Shown: in pieces, positions 27,501-35,236 of the stretch
Layout of the letters: each line of letters opens with the position of its first letter
Numbering within the stretch: position 1 is the first letter of the stretch
Origin: Chitinophaga niabensis
GTDB taxonomy: Bacteria; Bacteroidota; Bacteroidia; Chitinophagales; Chitinophagaceae
NCBI RefSeq assembly: GCF_900129465.1
Contig: NZ_FSRA01000001.1
Location: 2,606,482 to 2,670,481, forward strand
Direction: 5' to 3'
DNA: 64,000 nt
Made by a program: the position numbers and the translations under genes
The notes under the pieces: generated by a model
The model's database searches: none
What the model was told of the DNA's origin: nothing
The model's input: the letters and a program-made list of their open reading frames with translations, nothing else

Positions 27501-27970
27501 TGTACGACGACCTCAGGGTATTGAACAATCACTTCCTGCAATACTTCGCCTACCTCAAAGATCACACGGCTTTGCAGGCAAGGCTGGATGCAGCACCCGC
27601 CAATACATGGGGTAAAAAAGTAAAGGTGTCCTGGAAAGGAATGAGTTTAAACGATGCCCTGAAGCTGATTAAGAAAGACCTTTCGGAGATCTCCAATGCC
27701 TGGAAAGGAAGAAGGACGGATCCGGAAGATATCTTCTCCAAATACGGCTTCCTGAATCAATCCAAAGAACTGGTGAAAGGTATGGTGGAACACGGTATGG
27801 ACTGGGGTGCCTGGTATGGTGATATCATGCACTTTGATATGCGTACCACGGGTGTGGGGCTTAAAATAGGCCGCGCCATTGGAAGATACAGCAGTAAAAA
27901 AACGGCAGAAGCAGCGGTGAAGTACAAGGCTAAGCAGGCAGCCGTTCAGAAAGAGTTCGTCAATTCATAA
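24530..27970 (+). CDS. multidomain ESPFL protein: lysozyme-like, alpha/beta-hydrolase-like and M15-like regions
   Basis: A 1146-residue protein without signal peptide. The motif ESPFL is at 42-46. A lysozyme-like region (about 165-385) has a candidate catalytic Glu201 in RMANVETSGMITTLNSWDSA and FFQLTLHTGKLQRWI. An acidic region (about 412-556) contains four 15-residue repeats. An alpha/beta-hydrolase-like region (about 565-790) has VVYLHGLFGQGS and a nucleophile elbow AAHSAGG (Ser688). The C-terminal region (about 840-1130) has SYHMFGLGVDIDY (His936, Asp943) and GDIMHFDM (Asp1098, His1101), the zinc-ligand pattern of M15 D,D-/L,D-peptidases with Asp in place of the usual catalytic Glu. Taken together it looks built to attack peptidoglycan and an ester or lipid. 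Domain calls are by motif only. Confidence 0.85.
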   Translation: MDNHKWEGSILDNQEDFSPFHRFRKPRRVWFRREDGTEMELESPFLFPVLAQEEERFEFDTPKQPVTIPAIPAAIVETWGNEATMLEHIKKLALSALPDLAKKPTAKWTAADKKELKSVSTAIRKKLATARHQLYKKGPLPAIGTVKIPYGFKALKRGLRTDTAVLPCPRVDTVLADLHNKGLINITQDQLDIFQRMANVETSGMITTLNSWDSAVVSIGFFQLTLHTGKLQRWIKLAPAAFKRYGIELHATNVYTFDPTEKHPAIGNVENKDRAQLRFHGWAERFHYAGLDQDVIIAQVAFGIKYLEEQKKGLKNRLKATFKQKNTDLYDRFINDHYNKSAYIRGLFQESFNNNPARATRAVYKAMTTPDKADWLEGYKNMLIAEDLKSIVTKTSTGTSIVLKKTQPELGDAAYDEYEDTYDEMEFEDAYDEGEAEDDMESEDAYDEGETADDMESEDAYDEGEADDDMESEDAYDEGEAADDMESEDAYDEEEMEDDESEDLSEEMEYDEEPEAAYDEQEYGDEMEDDESGDLSDESEYDEEEEQEEDIAAEYETNPPAGTTDYLKVSAIRGLKLRTGMFIPPSCTPSSKIDIVVYLHGLFGQGSQQNGMELYWQKYSKIRDHFSSSNKNAILLAPSLSTNPQVETIFRAQYGFDKFIAACFKAMKAARHIPEDAEPGRIIVAAHSAGGSPMSDILNYKNKLHARIVECWGFDCLYGYNFESWLKKDRNKNKLYHYYAFNSKGKKTGPAINGDTLAKRNSNIQNIAPAKGIQHQGVIAYAWKNEINNRPWFEPVTTKELDDYEMPSRTKTIKPIVLTRNLREMIPASDSKKHAQIKEAPADYLKAIIEDADPGFKVDAWYKNFTSFTFLGRKLSEGTYIHMEMAILLQKIEDYFMKAKNTTNAKLAGDALGMTKPPEPIPGHRLTSSTAVYSYHMFGLGVDIDYTRNPMIQARGAFDAFMRRVGWLTAGKDIPLAKWQKPGSTSGYMKLYDDLRVLNNHFLQYFAYLKDHTALQARLDAAPANTWGKKVKVSWKGMSLNDALKLIKKDLSEISNAWKGRRTDPEDIFSKYGFLNQSKELVKGMVEHGMDWGAWYGDIMHFDMRTTGVGLKIGRAIGRYSSKKTAEAAVKYKAKQAAVQKEFVNS
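25847..26026 (+). repeat. four tandem 45-bp repeats coding an acidic 15-residue unit
   Basis: Residues 440-499 of the 1146-residue protein are four copies of a unit of the form MESEDAYDEGExxDD, in frame and 45 bp apart. The DNA copies differ mainly at third positions. It joins the lysozyme-like and hydrolase-like regions and may be a flexible or calcium-binding linker. Confidence 0.85.
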
Positions 27971-28268
27971 TCAGTCGTAACGTAGATCGGTAACTGGTAC
28001 CAGCAGGAAGGTGGAATCTCATGCTGTTCAGGGTCAAAAAATAACAGTTACCCGGTTGAATCAAAAGCTGAATAGGTATAGGGAAATAATGTCCGGTTTC
28101 CTCCTCTTCTTTGGTATAACTACGTCCTCTCTCATCATACAGACGGGTGTATCTTTGCTCAACATGCCAACAGAAAAGACGGGAAGAGATGGGCCGCGGT
28201 TGCAGACCTTAGCCGCCGCGGTTTCAATAAGCGGTTCACCGCTACACCGGACCATATTCAGCTTGAGA
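27971..28268. other. 298-bp gap between convergent genes
   Basis: I see no gene or clear terminator here. Overlapping open frames on both strands (28011-28328 plus, 28061-28423 minus) have no signal, family resemblance or supporting neighbour. Confidence 0.5.
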
Positions 28269-29258
28269 TCAGGCTGTAGCAGACACTGCCTCTTTGTTAT
28301 ACTTATTCCTGTATTCCAGCGGCGATAAACCTGTTGTTTTCTTAAAGATGGTCCTGAAAGCTTTGGTATCGTTATAACCAACTTCCCACATGATCTCGTT
28401 GATATTCTTACGGCTGGTTTCAAAGCTCTTTTTGGCAGCTTCTATTTTCACCCGTTGAATATATTCAGACACGGTGTTGCGGGTAGCTTTCTTGAACCTT
28501 CTTTCCAGGCTTCTGCGGCCTACGGAGAACATAGCAGCCAATTGATCTACCGTGATCTTATCAGAGAAATTAGTTTCTATGAATTCCTGTGCTTTCAGCA
28601 CGGGTTCGTCCTGGTGATCTCTCTGACCATTGAACACAACAAAAGAATTCTGGCTGTAACGGTCTATTTCTATCTCAAAATATTTGGCAGCAAGGATAGC
28701 TGTTTCCCTGTCAGTATATTTCTCCAGCAGGTGCAATAAGAGGTTCCAGAAAGAGTTGGCACCACCGCTGGTATAGATGCCATGTTCATCTGTAATGATC
28801 CTGTCCGGCACCAGGTTCACATCCGGGAATAACTCCCTGAATTCATTGGCTGCCAGCCAATGGGTGGAACACTTACGCCCATTCACCAAACCGGTGGATG
28901 CCAGTAAAAAAGCACCTACACACAAGCTTGCTACTTCTGTGCCTTTTTTATAATGATCTACGATCCAGGGGAAAAAATCTTTGTTGGCATCGATCACTTC
29001 CTGCCTGTCTCCATTCACTGCAGGAACAATGATAAGGTCTGTATGATGAACATCTTTGATCATCAGGTCAGGATACACTTTAAACAACCTGTCATATACC
29101 TGTGGTTCTCCATTGATCCCTACCGTTTGCACTTTAAACAGGGCTTTCTTTCCCATGCTTTGCAGGAAGTCATTCGCTTTAGTGAACATAACGAGCGGGC
29201 CTTCAATGGTACCCAGCGCCGCGGCGCCACTTGGAACGAGGATAGATATGTGTTTCAT
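28269..29258 (-). CDS. GlxA-type AraC regulator (DJ-1/PfpI domain + HTH)
   Basis: Starting at ATG 29258 (MKHISILVPSG), a 329-residue regulator. The N-terminal DJ-1/PfpI-like domain (about 1-200) has SLCVGAFLLASTGLVNGRKC, with a Cys at the nucleophile-elbow position, and STHW. The C-terminal AraC domain (about 225-320) has DKITVDQLAAMFSVGRRSLE, RRFKKATRNTVSEYIQRVKI and the second helix-turn-helix NINEIMWEVGYNDTKAFRTI. Such regulators respond to small metabolites; the Cys need not be catalytic. It is divergent from the DoxX-like gene at 29369, which is its likely target. Confidence 0.93.
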   Translation of the reverse strand: MKHISILVPSGAAALGTIEGPLVMFTKANDFLQSMGKKALFKVQTVGINGEPQVYDRLFKVYPDLMIKDVHHTDLIIVPAVNGDRQEVIDANKDFFPWIVDHYKKGTEVASLCVGAFLLASTGLVNGRKCSTHWLAANEFRELFPDVNLVPDRIITDEHGIYTSGGANSFWNLLLHLLEKYTDRETAILAAKYFEIEIDRYSQNSFVVFNGQRDHQDEPVLKAQEFIETNFSDKITVDQLAAMFSVGRRSLERRFKKATRNTVSEYIQRVKIEAAKKSFETSRKNINEIMWEVGYNDTKAFRTIFKKTTGLSPLEYRNKYNKEAVSATA

Positions 29259-29341
29259 ATTCCAAAAGTAAGTAAAAGCCATGTCGCAACCAACCCCTTT
29301 AAATGACGTTTTTCCCCCTCTCCTGATTGAGTTAACGCGGT

Positions 29342-29349
29342 TACCTTTG
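29342..29349 (+). promoter_or_regulatory. candidate -7 box of the DoxX-like gene
   Basis: TACCTTTG fits TAnnTTTG and lies 19 bases before the ATG at 29369. No confident -33 element is seen. Confidence 0.35.
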
Positions 29350-29368
29350 AATCCATAATCCTAACACA

Positions 29369-29755
29369 ATGAAAAAGATAAAAATCATCTACTGGATCTT
29401 CACTGGCCTTTTATCCGTATTAATGACTATAGGCTCTGTTCCTGATATCATCATGGTTCCGGAAGCCAGAACATTATTTCAACACCTCGGTTACCCGATG
29501 TACCTTTTACCGTTTATAGGTGTTGCAAAGATACTGGGCATTATAGCCATCCTGGTACCTGGCTTCAACAGGTTGAAGGAATGGGCTTATGCAGGGCTCT
29601 TTTTTGATATCACCGGCGCCTTATACAGCCATATTGCCACAGGAGACCCTGCATCGGTCTGGGCTCCTTTAGTGATCGGATATATATTGATCTTTGGTTC
29701 TTACATCTATCATCATAAAAAACTGAAAGCGGTGGCCATGACCTATGCTGTTTAG
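29369..29755 (+). CDS. DoxX-like membrane protein
   Basis: A 128-residue integral membrane protein with four hydrophobic segments and the motifs LFQHLGYPMYLLPFIGVAKI and WAYAGLFFDITGALYSHIAT of the DoxX-like family PF13564. It is a clear paralogue of the protein at 14001 (FQHLGxPxY, GxAKxxG, GDPxS shared). It is divergent from the GlxA-type regulator and ends in a strong terminator. No catalytic residues are known for the family; a part in redox or detoxification is only suggested by relatives. Confidence 0.88.
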   Translation: MKKIKIIYWIFTGLLSVLMTIGSVPDIIMVPEARTLFQHLGYPMYLLPFIGVAKILGIIAILVPGFNRLKEWAYAGLFFDITGALYSHIATGDPASVWAPLVIGYILIFGSYIYHHKKLKAVAMTYAV

Positions 29756-29776
29756 TTCCGGGATCGCCATTCAACC

Positions 29777-29810
29777 AAAGCTCCGTACGGTTGTACGGGG
29801 CTTTTTTTAT
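29777..29810 (+). terminator. rho-independent terminator after DoxX-like gene
   Basis: AAAGCTCCGTAC (29777-29788) pairs with GTACGGGGCTTT (29793-29804) with one wobble and a four-base loop, and runs into a T-stretch. Confidence 0.85.
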
Positions 29811-29880
29811 TTTCTGAAAACACTGCTGACATAGGGCTGTCATAACACCGTTCTTTCTTTGTGTTATAAACAGAAAAAAT

Positions 29881-30369
29881 ATGGAACAACAAACACCCGT
29901 GATCTTTGCGAAAGAATTACTCGTACACTGGCAAGGGCATCGTTCATTGACCCGCCGCGTTATTGAAGCTTTTCCGGAAGAACAGCTATTCCAATATTCC
30001 ATTGGTGGTATGCGCCCATTTGCAGCTATGGCTATGGAACTGATCAGGCTGGCATCTTTAGGTATCACCGGCATGCATACCGGCAAATGGGATGTGTATG
30101 ACAGTCCCTTGTTAGAGAAAGATACGCCGCCGGCAACCAAGGAAGAGATCCTGCAGCTCTGGGATATCCTCACCACAAAAATAAATACTATCTGGCCACA
30201 GATCCGCCCGGAGCGTTTCCAGGAAGTAGATAAGGCTTTTGGCATGTATGAAGGAGTAGTTGCCAACCTCATGTTGTACTGGATCGATAACGAGAACCAT
30301 CATCGCGGTCAGGGATATGTTTATCTCCGTTCACTGGGTATTGAACCACCTCCTTTCTGGGACAGATAA
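29881..30369 (+). CDS. DinB-like protein
   Basis: A 162-residue protein of the DinB/YfiT-like four-helix family. The C-terminal helix with DNENHHRGQGYVYLRSLGIE, followed by PPPFWDR, is the usual family ending and contains the His residue of the metal triad; the first-helix His is within LLVHWQGHRSLT. The family is thought to bind divalent metal and some members are thiol-dependent transferases. No partner gene is evident, but the AraC gene follows after 19 bases and may be co-transcribed. Confidence 0.85.
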   Translation: MEQQTPVIFAKELLVHWQGHRSLTRRVIEAFPEEQLFQYSIGGMRPFAAMAMELIRLASLGITGMHTGKWDVYDSPLLEKDTPPATKEEILQLWDILTTKINTIWPQIRPERFQEVDKAFGMYEGVVANLMLYWIDNENHHRGQGYVYLRSLGIEPPPFWDR

Positions 30370-30388
30370 TAAGCTTACATTAGCGGAT

Positions 30389-31207
30389 ATGATCTTTAAA
30401 CGCATCCTTCCGCCTCCGGGGCTGGGCCGGATCATTGAATGTTACTGGATCGCTGAAAGTGAAGATAACAGGCCCGCAAAAGAAAAGATCATCCCGGATG
30501 GTTTTCCGGAGATGATCTTTCATTATGGTGATCCCTACCGCATTAACCTGCATCATGGTAACTGGGAACTGCAAACACAAAGTTTACTGGCAGGGCAGAT
30601 CCGCCGGCACTTCTTCCTGGAAAATACAGGAAAGAGTGGCGTATTAGGCATCAAACTGCAACCAACTGCCCTCGCCCACCTTTTTGATATCTCTATGCAT
30701 ACCTTAACGGATAAGGTGGCAGACCTTTCCACTTTACTTACCGTTCCGCTGCAAACATTGCTCTGCTCTGCAGCGCCGCATGATGAAAAGATAAATGCCC
30801 TCAACCAATGGTTCAATACTTTTCCTTTACCTGGAACAAACCATGCAGGTAAAGCCATTGAGCTGATCCGGGAATACAAAGGCGCCCTATCCGTAGCAGA
30901 TGTTATTGCACAACTGGGCATCAGCGAAAGGCACCTGGAACGTTTGTTCAAAAGATATGTAGGGCTCTCTCCAAAATTCTATGCGCGTATCATCCGGTTC
31001 AATCACATCTTTCACCTGAACCAGGAACGGAACCCTGACTGGACGCACCTGGCCTTTAATGCAGGGTATTACGATCAGTCTCATTTCATCCGGAACTTCA
31101 AAGCATTTACGGGAGAAGATCCTTCCGGTTATTATTTTGAAGAAGATAATATGGCGAACTTTTTTCTGCAAAAGAAAGGCAGGTCGGGTTTGTACAATAC
31201 TTTGTAA
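30389..31207 (+). CDS. AraC-family transcriptional regulator
   Basis: I start at ATG 30389 (MIFKRILPPPG); longer frames overlap the DinB gene. The 272-residue protein has an N-terminal region with CYWIAESEDNRPAKEKIIPD and FPEMIFHYGDPY, the DUF6597-like sensor typical of Bacteroidota AraC proteins, and a C-terminal AraC domain (about 165-255) with GALSVADVIAQLGISERHLE, RLFKRYVGLSPKFYARIIRF and HLAFNAGYYDQSHFIRNFKA. It follows the DinB-like gene by 19 bases. The effector is not known. Confidence 0.9.
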   Translation: MIFKRILPPPGLGRIIECYWIAESEDNRPAKEKIIPDGFPEMIFHYGDPYRINLHHGNWELQTQSLLAGQIRRHFFLENTGKSGVLGIKLQPTALAHLFDISMHTLTDKVADLSTLLTVPLQTLLCSAAPHDEKINALNQWFNTFPLPGTNHAGKAIELIREYKGALSVADVIAQLGISERHLERLFKRYVGLSPKFYARIIRFNHIFHLNQERNPDWTHLAFNAGYYDQSHFIRNFKAFTGEDPSGYYFEEDNMANFFLQKKGRSGLYNTL

Positions 31208-31230
31208 AAGGCCGTTCCTAATTTTACGGT

Positions 31231-31677
31231 ATGAAAAAACTGCTATCTATCACAATCCTCTTACTGGCCGCACAGGCTATACATGCGCAGGACCTTTCCA
31301 AGGTCAGCTGGATGCTGGGGCAATGGAAAAGCGTGAATGCAAAAACAGGTAATACTTCCTACGAGAACTGGACGAAGGTATCAGACCGGGAATGGCAGGG
31401 AAAAGGTTTTCGTTTATCCCGCAGCGGTACAGATACGCTCTTCCAGGAGAAACTGAAGATCATTACAAAAGACAACACCCTCTACTATGTAGCAGATCTT
31501 AAAGAAAATGCTGCTCCGGTGTATTTCAAATTCACCGCCATCAATGAAGAGGGATTCACCTGCGAAAACCCGGAGCACGATTTCCCGAAAAAGATCAGTT
31601 ACCAGCGGGATGGTAATAAGTTAAAAGCCACCATTTCCGGAGATGGCAAGGAATTCAGTTATTATTTCAACCGGTAA
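31231..31677 (+). CDS. DUF6265 family secreted protein
   Basis: A 148-residue protein with a Sec signal peptide (MKKLLSITILLLAAQAIHAQ, cleavage after about 19). The mature part is a lipocalin-like beta sandwich with LSKVSWMLGQWKS, YENWTKVSDREWQGKGF and FTCENPEHDFPKKISYQ, all marks of DUF6265. No activity has been assigned to the family. It lies 23 bases after the AraC gene and ends in a terminator, so the DinB-AraC-DUF6265 genes may be one unit. Confidence 0.85.
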   Translation: MKKLLSITILLLAAQAIHAQDLSKVSWMLGQWKSVNAKTGNTSYENWTKVSDREWQGKGFRLSRSGTDTLFQEKLKIITKDNTLYYVADLKENAAPVYFKFTAINEEGFTCENPEHDFPKKISYQRDGNKLKATISGDGKEFSYYFNR

Positions 31678-31697
31678 CAGGTTATCCTGTAGTTAAC

Positions 31698-31740
31698 ATG
31701 CCCTTTTTATAGCGCACACTATAAAAAGGGCATTTTTCAT
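31698..31740 (+). terminator. rho-independent terminator
   Basis: ATGCCCTTTTTATAG (31698-31712) and CTATAAAAAGGGCAT (31719-31733) form a perfect 15-pair stem with a six-base loop, followed by TTTTCATTTT. Confidence 0.9.
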
Positions 31741-31811
31741 TTTACCTTAGCTAAGTACTTTCACGTAGAAATACTATCCCTGTATGCACTAATATTGCCT
31801 CCTTGAACAGC

Positions 31812-33530
31812 ATGAAACATATACCCCTCCTTCTTTTGCTCTGCTGGCTGCCCCGGGACCTTTCTGCCCAGACGGCAGACAGTCTTTCCTATGTAAAAGG
31901 AAGGTTCTATGCCCAACGGGCGGAGGGCATCAAAACCCCGGACAAACTCACGCAGGCAAGGGGTAGCCTGGAACTGGGCATGCTCTTTTTGCTGGATGGT
32001 GCCGCAGATTCCTGTCTTTTTTATGGGCTGGAAGCCCTGTCCCTTGCTGAAAGCATTGGAAACGACAGTATTGCTTCCGCCGCCAGCCAGTTGGTGGGCA
32101 ACCAGTATAAGCTCCAGAAAAAGTTCCCCAGGGCCCATTATTACCTGAACATGGGGATCAATTATTCCCGTAAAACGCAGTATGAGTCCCTGCAGCTGCA
32201 TGCGCTGGGCAACAAATCCATGTTATATAGCTGGGAGAACAAGCCGGATTCTGCCATTCCCCTCCAACTGCAGATCCTCTCCGTTTTCGAAAAACAGAAA
32301 GATACCCTGGGCATCACCAAAGTGCATATGGTACTGGCAGGATGTTACAGCACCAAAAAAGATACGGCAACTGCCCGTAAACACCTGGAACTCTTTGAAG
32401 CAGGTCTCCGGATGAAAAAATACAGGGCACAGCTCACCTGCGACCTGATGATAGTAGCCGGCATCATCCACTGGGAACTGCGGGATATTGCCGTTGCACA
32501 GGACTATCTGTTAAAAGCCATCCCTATAGCACGCTCGCTGGATTCCAAGTATATGCTGCAGCGTGCTTATGATACCCTGCATGCCATTGAAGTAAAAAAG
32601 AAAGATTTCAAACAGGCCCTGGCCTACCTCGATACGGCTTACCAGTATAGGGACAGTATAGCCGGCGAAAAGAGCATCCGGCATGCGCAGCAGCTGGAAA
32701 TACAGTTCAGAACAGCTCAAAAAGATAAGGAACTGGCAGAAAATAAACTGGCATTGAAACAGCAGAACCTGCTGATCGCTATCCTGGGCATACTGGTATT
32801 GCTGGGGCTGATCGTGTACGGTTATTTCCGTCATAAACAACAACTGCTGAAAGGCAAACTGATAAACCTCCGGCAGGAAAATAAACTGGGCCTGATGGAA
32901 GCGGCCATACAGGGAGAGGAAAGAGAAAGGGGCCGCATTGCAAAAGACCTCCACGATGGTTTAGCCGGTATGCTGGCGGCTGTGAAAATGCATTTTGAAT
33001 CCCTGCAATACGATCATCCTGCATTAAAAGACTCTGCAGATTTTGAACAGGTAAACCTGCTGCTGAACAATGCTTCCGGCGAAGTACGTAAAACAGCGCA
33101 TAACCTGATGCCTGAAATGCTCACAGAATCAGGGCTGTACGAAGCCTTAAGGAAGTATTGCAATAGTATCAGCATCAGCCGGTTCAGGATAGACTATTAC
33201 ACCATCGGAGACCTTACCCGCTTCCCTCCCAACTTTGAAATATCTGTTTACCGCATTGTGCAGGAGTTACTGCACAATATTGTTAAACATGCCCAGGCTA
33301 CCTATGCCATGGTGCAGCTTTCCCAGACCAAAGAAACCTTAACAATAACAGTAGAAGATAACGGCGTGGGGATGGATGGACAGGCAGGCGGAGACGGGAT
33401 GGGAATGGAAAGCCTCCGTAACCGTGTGGCGGCCATGAATGGCACCATCTGCTGGGAAAAGAATCAACGGGATGAAACCAGTGTATATATCGAATTTAAT
33501 CTCAAAATTATTACGCATGCGGGAAGCTAA
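31812..33530 (+). CDS. TPR-sensor histidine kinase (HisKA_3 type)
   Basis: I use ATG 31812 (MKHIPLLLLL), giving 572 residues; an ATG at 31803 adds three. A signal peptide (1-20) is followed by a periplasmic TPR array (about 30-280), a coiled coil, a membrane helix (about 320-339), and a NarX/DesK-type HisKA_3 domain with ERERGRIAKDLHDGLAGM (His381). The HATPase has ISVYRIVQELLHNIVKHAQA and DNGVGMDG. It overlaps its regulator gene by 14 bases. TPR-kinase plus NarL-type regulator is a standard Bacteroidota pair; the signal is not known. Confidence 0.93.
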   Translation: MKHIPLLLLLCWLPRDLSAQTADSLSYVKGRFYAQRAEGIKTPDKLTQARGSLELGMLFLLDGAADSCLFYGLEALSLAESIGNDSIASAASQLVGNQYKLQKKFPRAHYYLNMGINYSRKTQYESLQLHALGNKSMLYSWENKPDSAIPLQLQILSVFEKQKDTLGITKVHMVLAGCYSTKKDTATARKHLELFEAGLRMKKYRAQLTCDLMIVAGIIHWELRDIAVAQDYLLKAIPIARSLDSKYMLQRAYDTLHAIEVKKKDFKQALAYLDTAYQYRDSIAGEKSIRHAQQLEIQFRTAQKDKELAENKLALKQQNLLIAILGILVLLGLIVYGYFRHKQQLLKGKLINLRQENKLGLMEAAIQGEERERGRIAKDLHDGLAGMLAAVKMHFESLQYDHPALKDSADFEQVNLLLNNASGEVRKTAHNLMPEMLTESGLYEALRKYCNSISISRFRIDYYTIGDLTRFPPNFEISVYRIVQELLHNIVKHAQATYAMVQLSQTKETLTITVEDNGVGMDGQAGGDGMGMESLRNRVAAMNGTICWEKNQRDETSVYIEFNLKIITHAGS

Positions 33531-34164
33531 AATATCCGTAGCGATCGCGGATGATCACCTGATAGTAGTGAACGGCCTGAAAGCGATGCTGGCCAAAAGA
33601 TCAGAACTGCAGATCCTCTTTGATGCTGCCAATGGAGAAGAATTGCTGGAAGCGCTGACTGTTCATCAGCCACATGTATTGCTGCTGGATATCCAGATGC
33701 CGGGACTCTCCGGTGCAGAGCTCTGCCGGAAAGTACATAAAACCTATCCGGATGTGCGCATCGTGATCCTCACCAGTCACGACGATTCTCACCTGGTACG
33801 CCTGATGATGCGGAATGGGGCAGCCGGTTACCTGTTAAAGAATACAGGTATGACGGAATTGCTTGCTGCTATTGAATCTGTAATGGAAGGCAACCAGTTT
33901 ATGGACGATCAGATCAAAAAGAACCTGGTGCATGAAGCGCTAACAGGGCAACGGATCAGTCGTTATGAAATTCCCCTTACACGCAGGGAACAGGAGATCC
34001 TGCGGCTGATTGCCAGCGAAGCCAGTAACCAGGACATTGCTGCAAAACTCTCCATCAGCCTGCGAACGGTGGAAACACACCGGTTCAACATTACCCATAA
34101 ACTGGATGTAAAAAATACAGCGGGCCTGGTAAAGGAGGCCATTAAAAGAGGACTGATCGATTAA
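33517..34164 (+). CDS. NarL/FixJ-type response regulator
   Basis: Starting at ATG 33517 (MREAKISVAIADDH), a 215-residue regulator with an intact receiver (acidic ADD pair, LLLDIQMPGLSG phosphoacceptor, VILTSHDD, GYLLKN) and a LuxR-type helix-turn-helix (about 150-210: LTRREQEILRLIASEASNQD, ISLRTVETHRFNITHKL). The start lies within the last 14 bases of the kinase gene, so translation is coupled and the two should form one phosphorelay. The targets are not known. Confidence 0.93.
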   Translation: MREAKISVAIADDHLIVVNGLKAMLAKRSELQILFDAANGEELLEALTVHQPHVLLLDIQMPGLSGAELCRKVHKTYPDVRIVILTSHDDSHLVRLMMRNGAAGYLLKNTGMTELLAAIESVMEGNQFMDDQIKKNLVHEALTGQRISRYEIPLTRREQEILRLIASEASNQDIAAKLSISLRTVETHRFNITHKLDVKNTAGLVKEAIKRGLID

Positions 34165-34192
34165 TGGCCTCCGGAGGTATCAGATTGGCGGA

Positions 34193-34570
34193 TTATAACT
34201 GATGTAACTGGATGAGGTTGCCGCAGGTATCATCAAAAATAGCTTCGCTCCCGTATTCCGTTTTCTGTGGTTCCTTTGTGAACACCACCCCTTTTTGCTT
34301 CAACCTGTTATATTCCCCGTCTATATTTTCCACAGAAAATACCATACAGGGAATGTTGGCCTCATACAACTGCGTGTGGTAGTTTTTGGCGATGGGATTT
34401 TCCGTAGGCTCCAGCAGGATGAGCGGGCCATCCGGTCCATCAGGCGCGGTAACTATGGCTACATGTGCTTCCGGCATATACATCTTTTCTTCAAATCCCA
34501 GTACTTCCGTATAGAACTTAAAAGCTTCAATGGGGTTATATACGAAAATACTTACCATTCCCAGTTTCAT
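34193..34570 (-). CDS. VOC family protein
   Basis: A 125-residue VOC protein: MVSIFVYNPIEAFKFYTEVL opens the first module, HVAIVTAPDGPDGPLILLEP closes it, and the C-terminal module ends with EAIFDDTCGNLIQLHQL, where the final Gln takes the place of the usual Glu metal ligand. This is the usual size for glyoxalase-like proteins with no known substrate. It lies 11 bases after the DUF4199 gene in the same direction. Confidence 0.85.
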   Translation of the reverse strand: MKLGMVSIFVYNPIEAFKFYTEVLGFEEKMYMPEAHVAIVTAPDGPDGPLILLEPTENPIAKNYHTQLYEANIPCMVFSVENIDGEYNRLKQKGVVFTKEPQKTEYGSEAIFDDTCGNLIQLHQL

Positions 34571-34581
34571 AATATCTGTTT

Positions 34582-35121
34582 TTAATTAGTGACAACAACT
34601 TCTTTTTTATGTTTGCGCTTAAGTATAAGGGCAGCGATCAGGGCAATGATGAGGCCGAGCGGAAATACTTCCAAATAAGTGAGTAACACCACCATCAACG
34701 GATTCTTGTATGCATCTTTGTACCAGGCCATCTCTTTTGCTTTTTCTGCTATTTCAGCCGGCGATGCCCCTTTTGATTCCGCGATCTTTATACTATGGGC
34801 CGTGAATTTTTCCATAAAATCCGGCACAAACAGATAGTAATCGATCACCCAGGTAAGCACATACATGGAGGAGGCGATCAGGGCAATGTACAAACCGATC
34901 TTAAAGGCTTTCCCGAAGGTTATTACTCCCCCGTTATACTTATTCCGGTAATTCCTGACGGCAATAAAGATCAGGGAAAAGGCGAGGATCATGCTGGCAA
35001 AGCCCAGCACCATATTACCGTCAAAGCTCTCCCTGGTGTAACAGAGGTAAATGGAATACACCAGCATAATAGATAACCAGGCACCTCCTATCAAACCGCA
35101 GACAAGCACATTTTTTTTCAT
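34582..35121 (-). CDS. DUF4199 membrane protein
   Basis: A 179-residue membrane protein with four hydrophobic segments (about 5-27, 38-57, 74-96, 141-168) and the pattern GGVITFGKAFKIGLYIALIA and KDAYKNPLMVVLLTYLEVFP of DUF4199. Its function is not known. It lies 115 bases after a membrane-anchored LuxR-type regulator gene on the same strand, and before a VOC gene. Confidence 0.85.
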   Translation of the reverse strand: MKKNVLVCGLIGGAWLSIMLVYSIYLCYTRESFDGNMVLGFASMILAFSLIFIAVRNYRNKYNGGVITFGKAFKIGLYIALIASSMYVLTWVIDYYLFVPDFMEKFTAHSIKIAESKGASPAEIAEKAKEMAWYKDAYKNPLMVVLLTYLEVFPLGLIIALIAALILKRKHKKEVVVTN

Positions 35122-35236
35122 CTGTTTTAGTTTTAAGATTATGGCTCAAAAATGATGGAATAAAACCTCTTTTCATTCATACTTAAGAATGATTTTAGGG
35201 GTGAAACGCATTTTTCACCCATAAGGACGAATATCA

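Larger units (their letters stand above)
19431..27970 (+). other. ESPFL gene cluster (five genes, candidate antagonism/envelope-targeting module)
   Basis: Five plus-strand genes (19431, 21811, 23070, 23303, 24530) with overlaps or gaps of at most about 40 bases, flanked on both sides by minus-strand genes. None of the products has a Sec signal peptide. The first and the last carry the motif ESPFL near the N-terminus, and the last joins three envelope-hydrolase-like regions. Treating this as one functional unit is inference from spacing and the shared motif. Confidence 0.6.

Noticed and set aside
28011..28423. Overlapping open frames on both strands in the gap after the ESPFL cluster
   Set aside because: No signal peptide, no family resemblance, mutually overlapping, and the minus frame overlaps the GlxA gene end.
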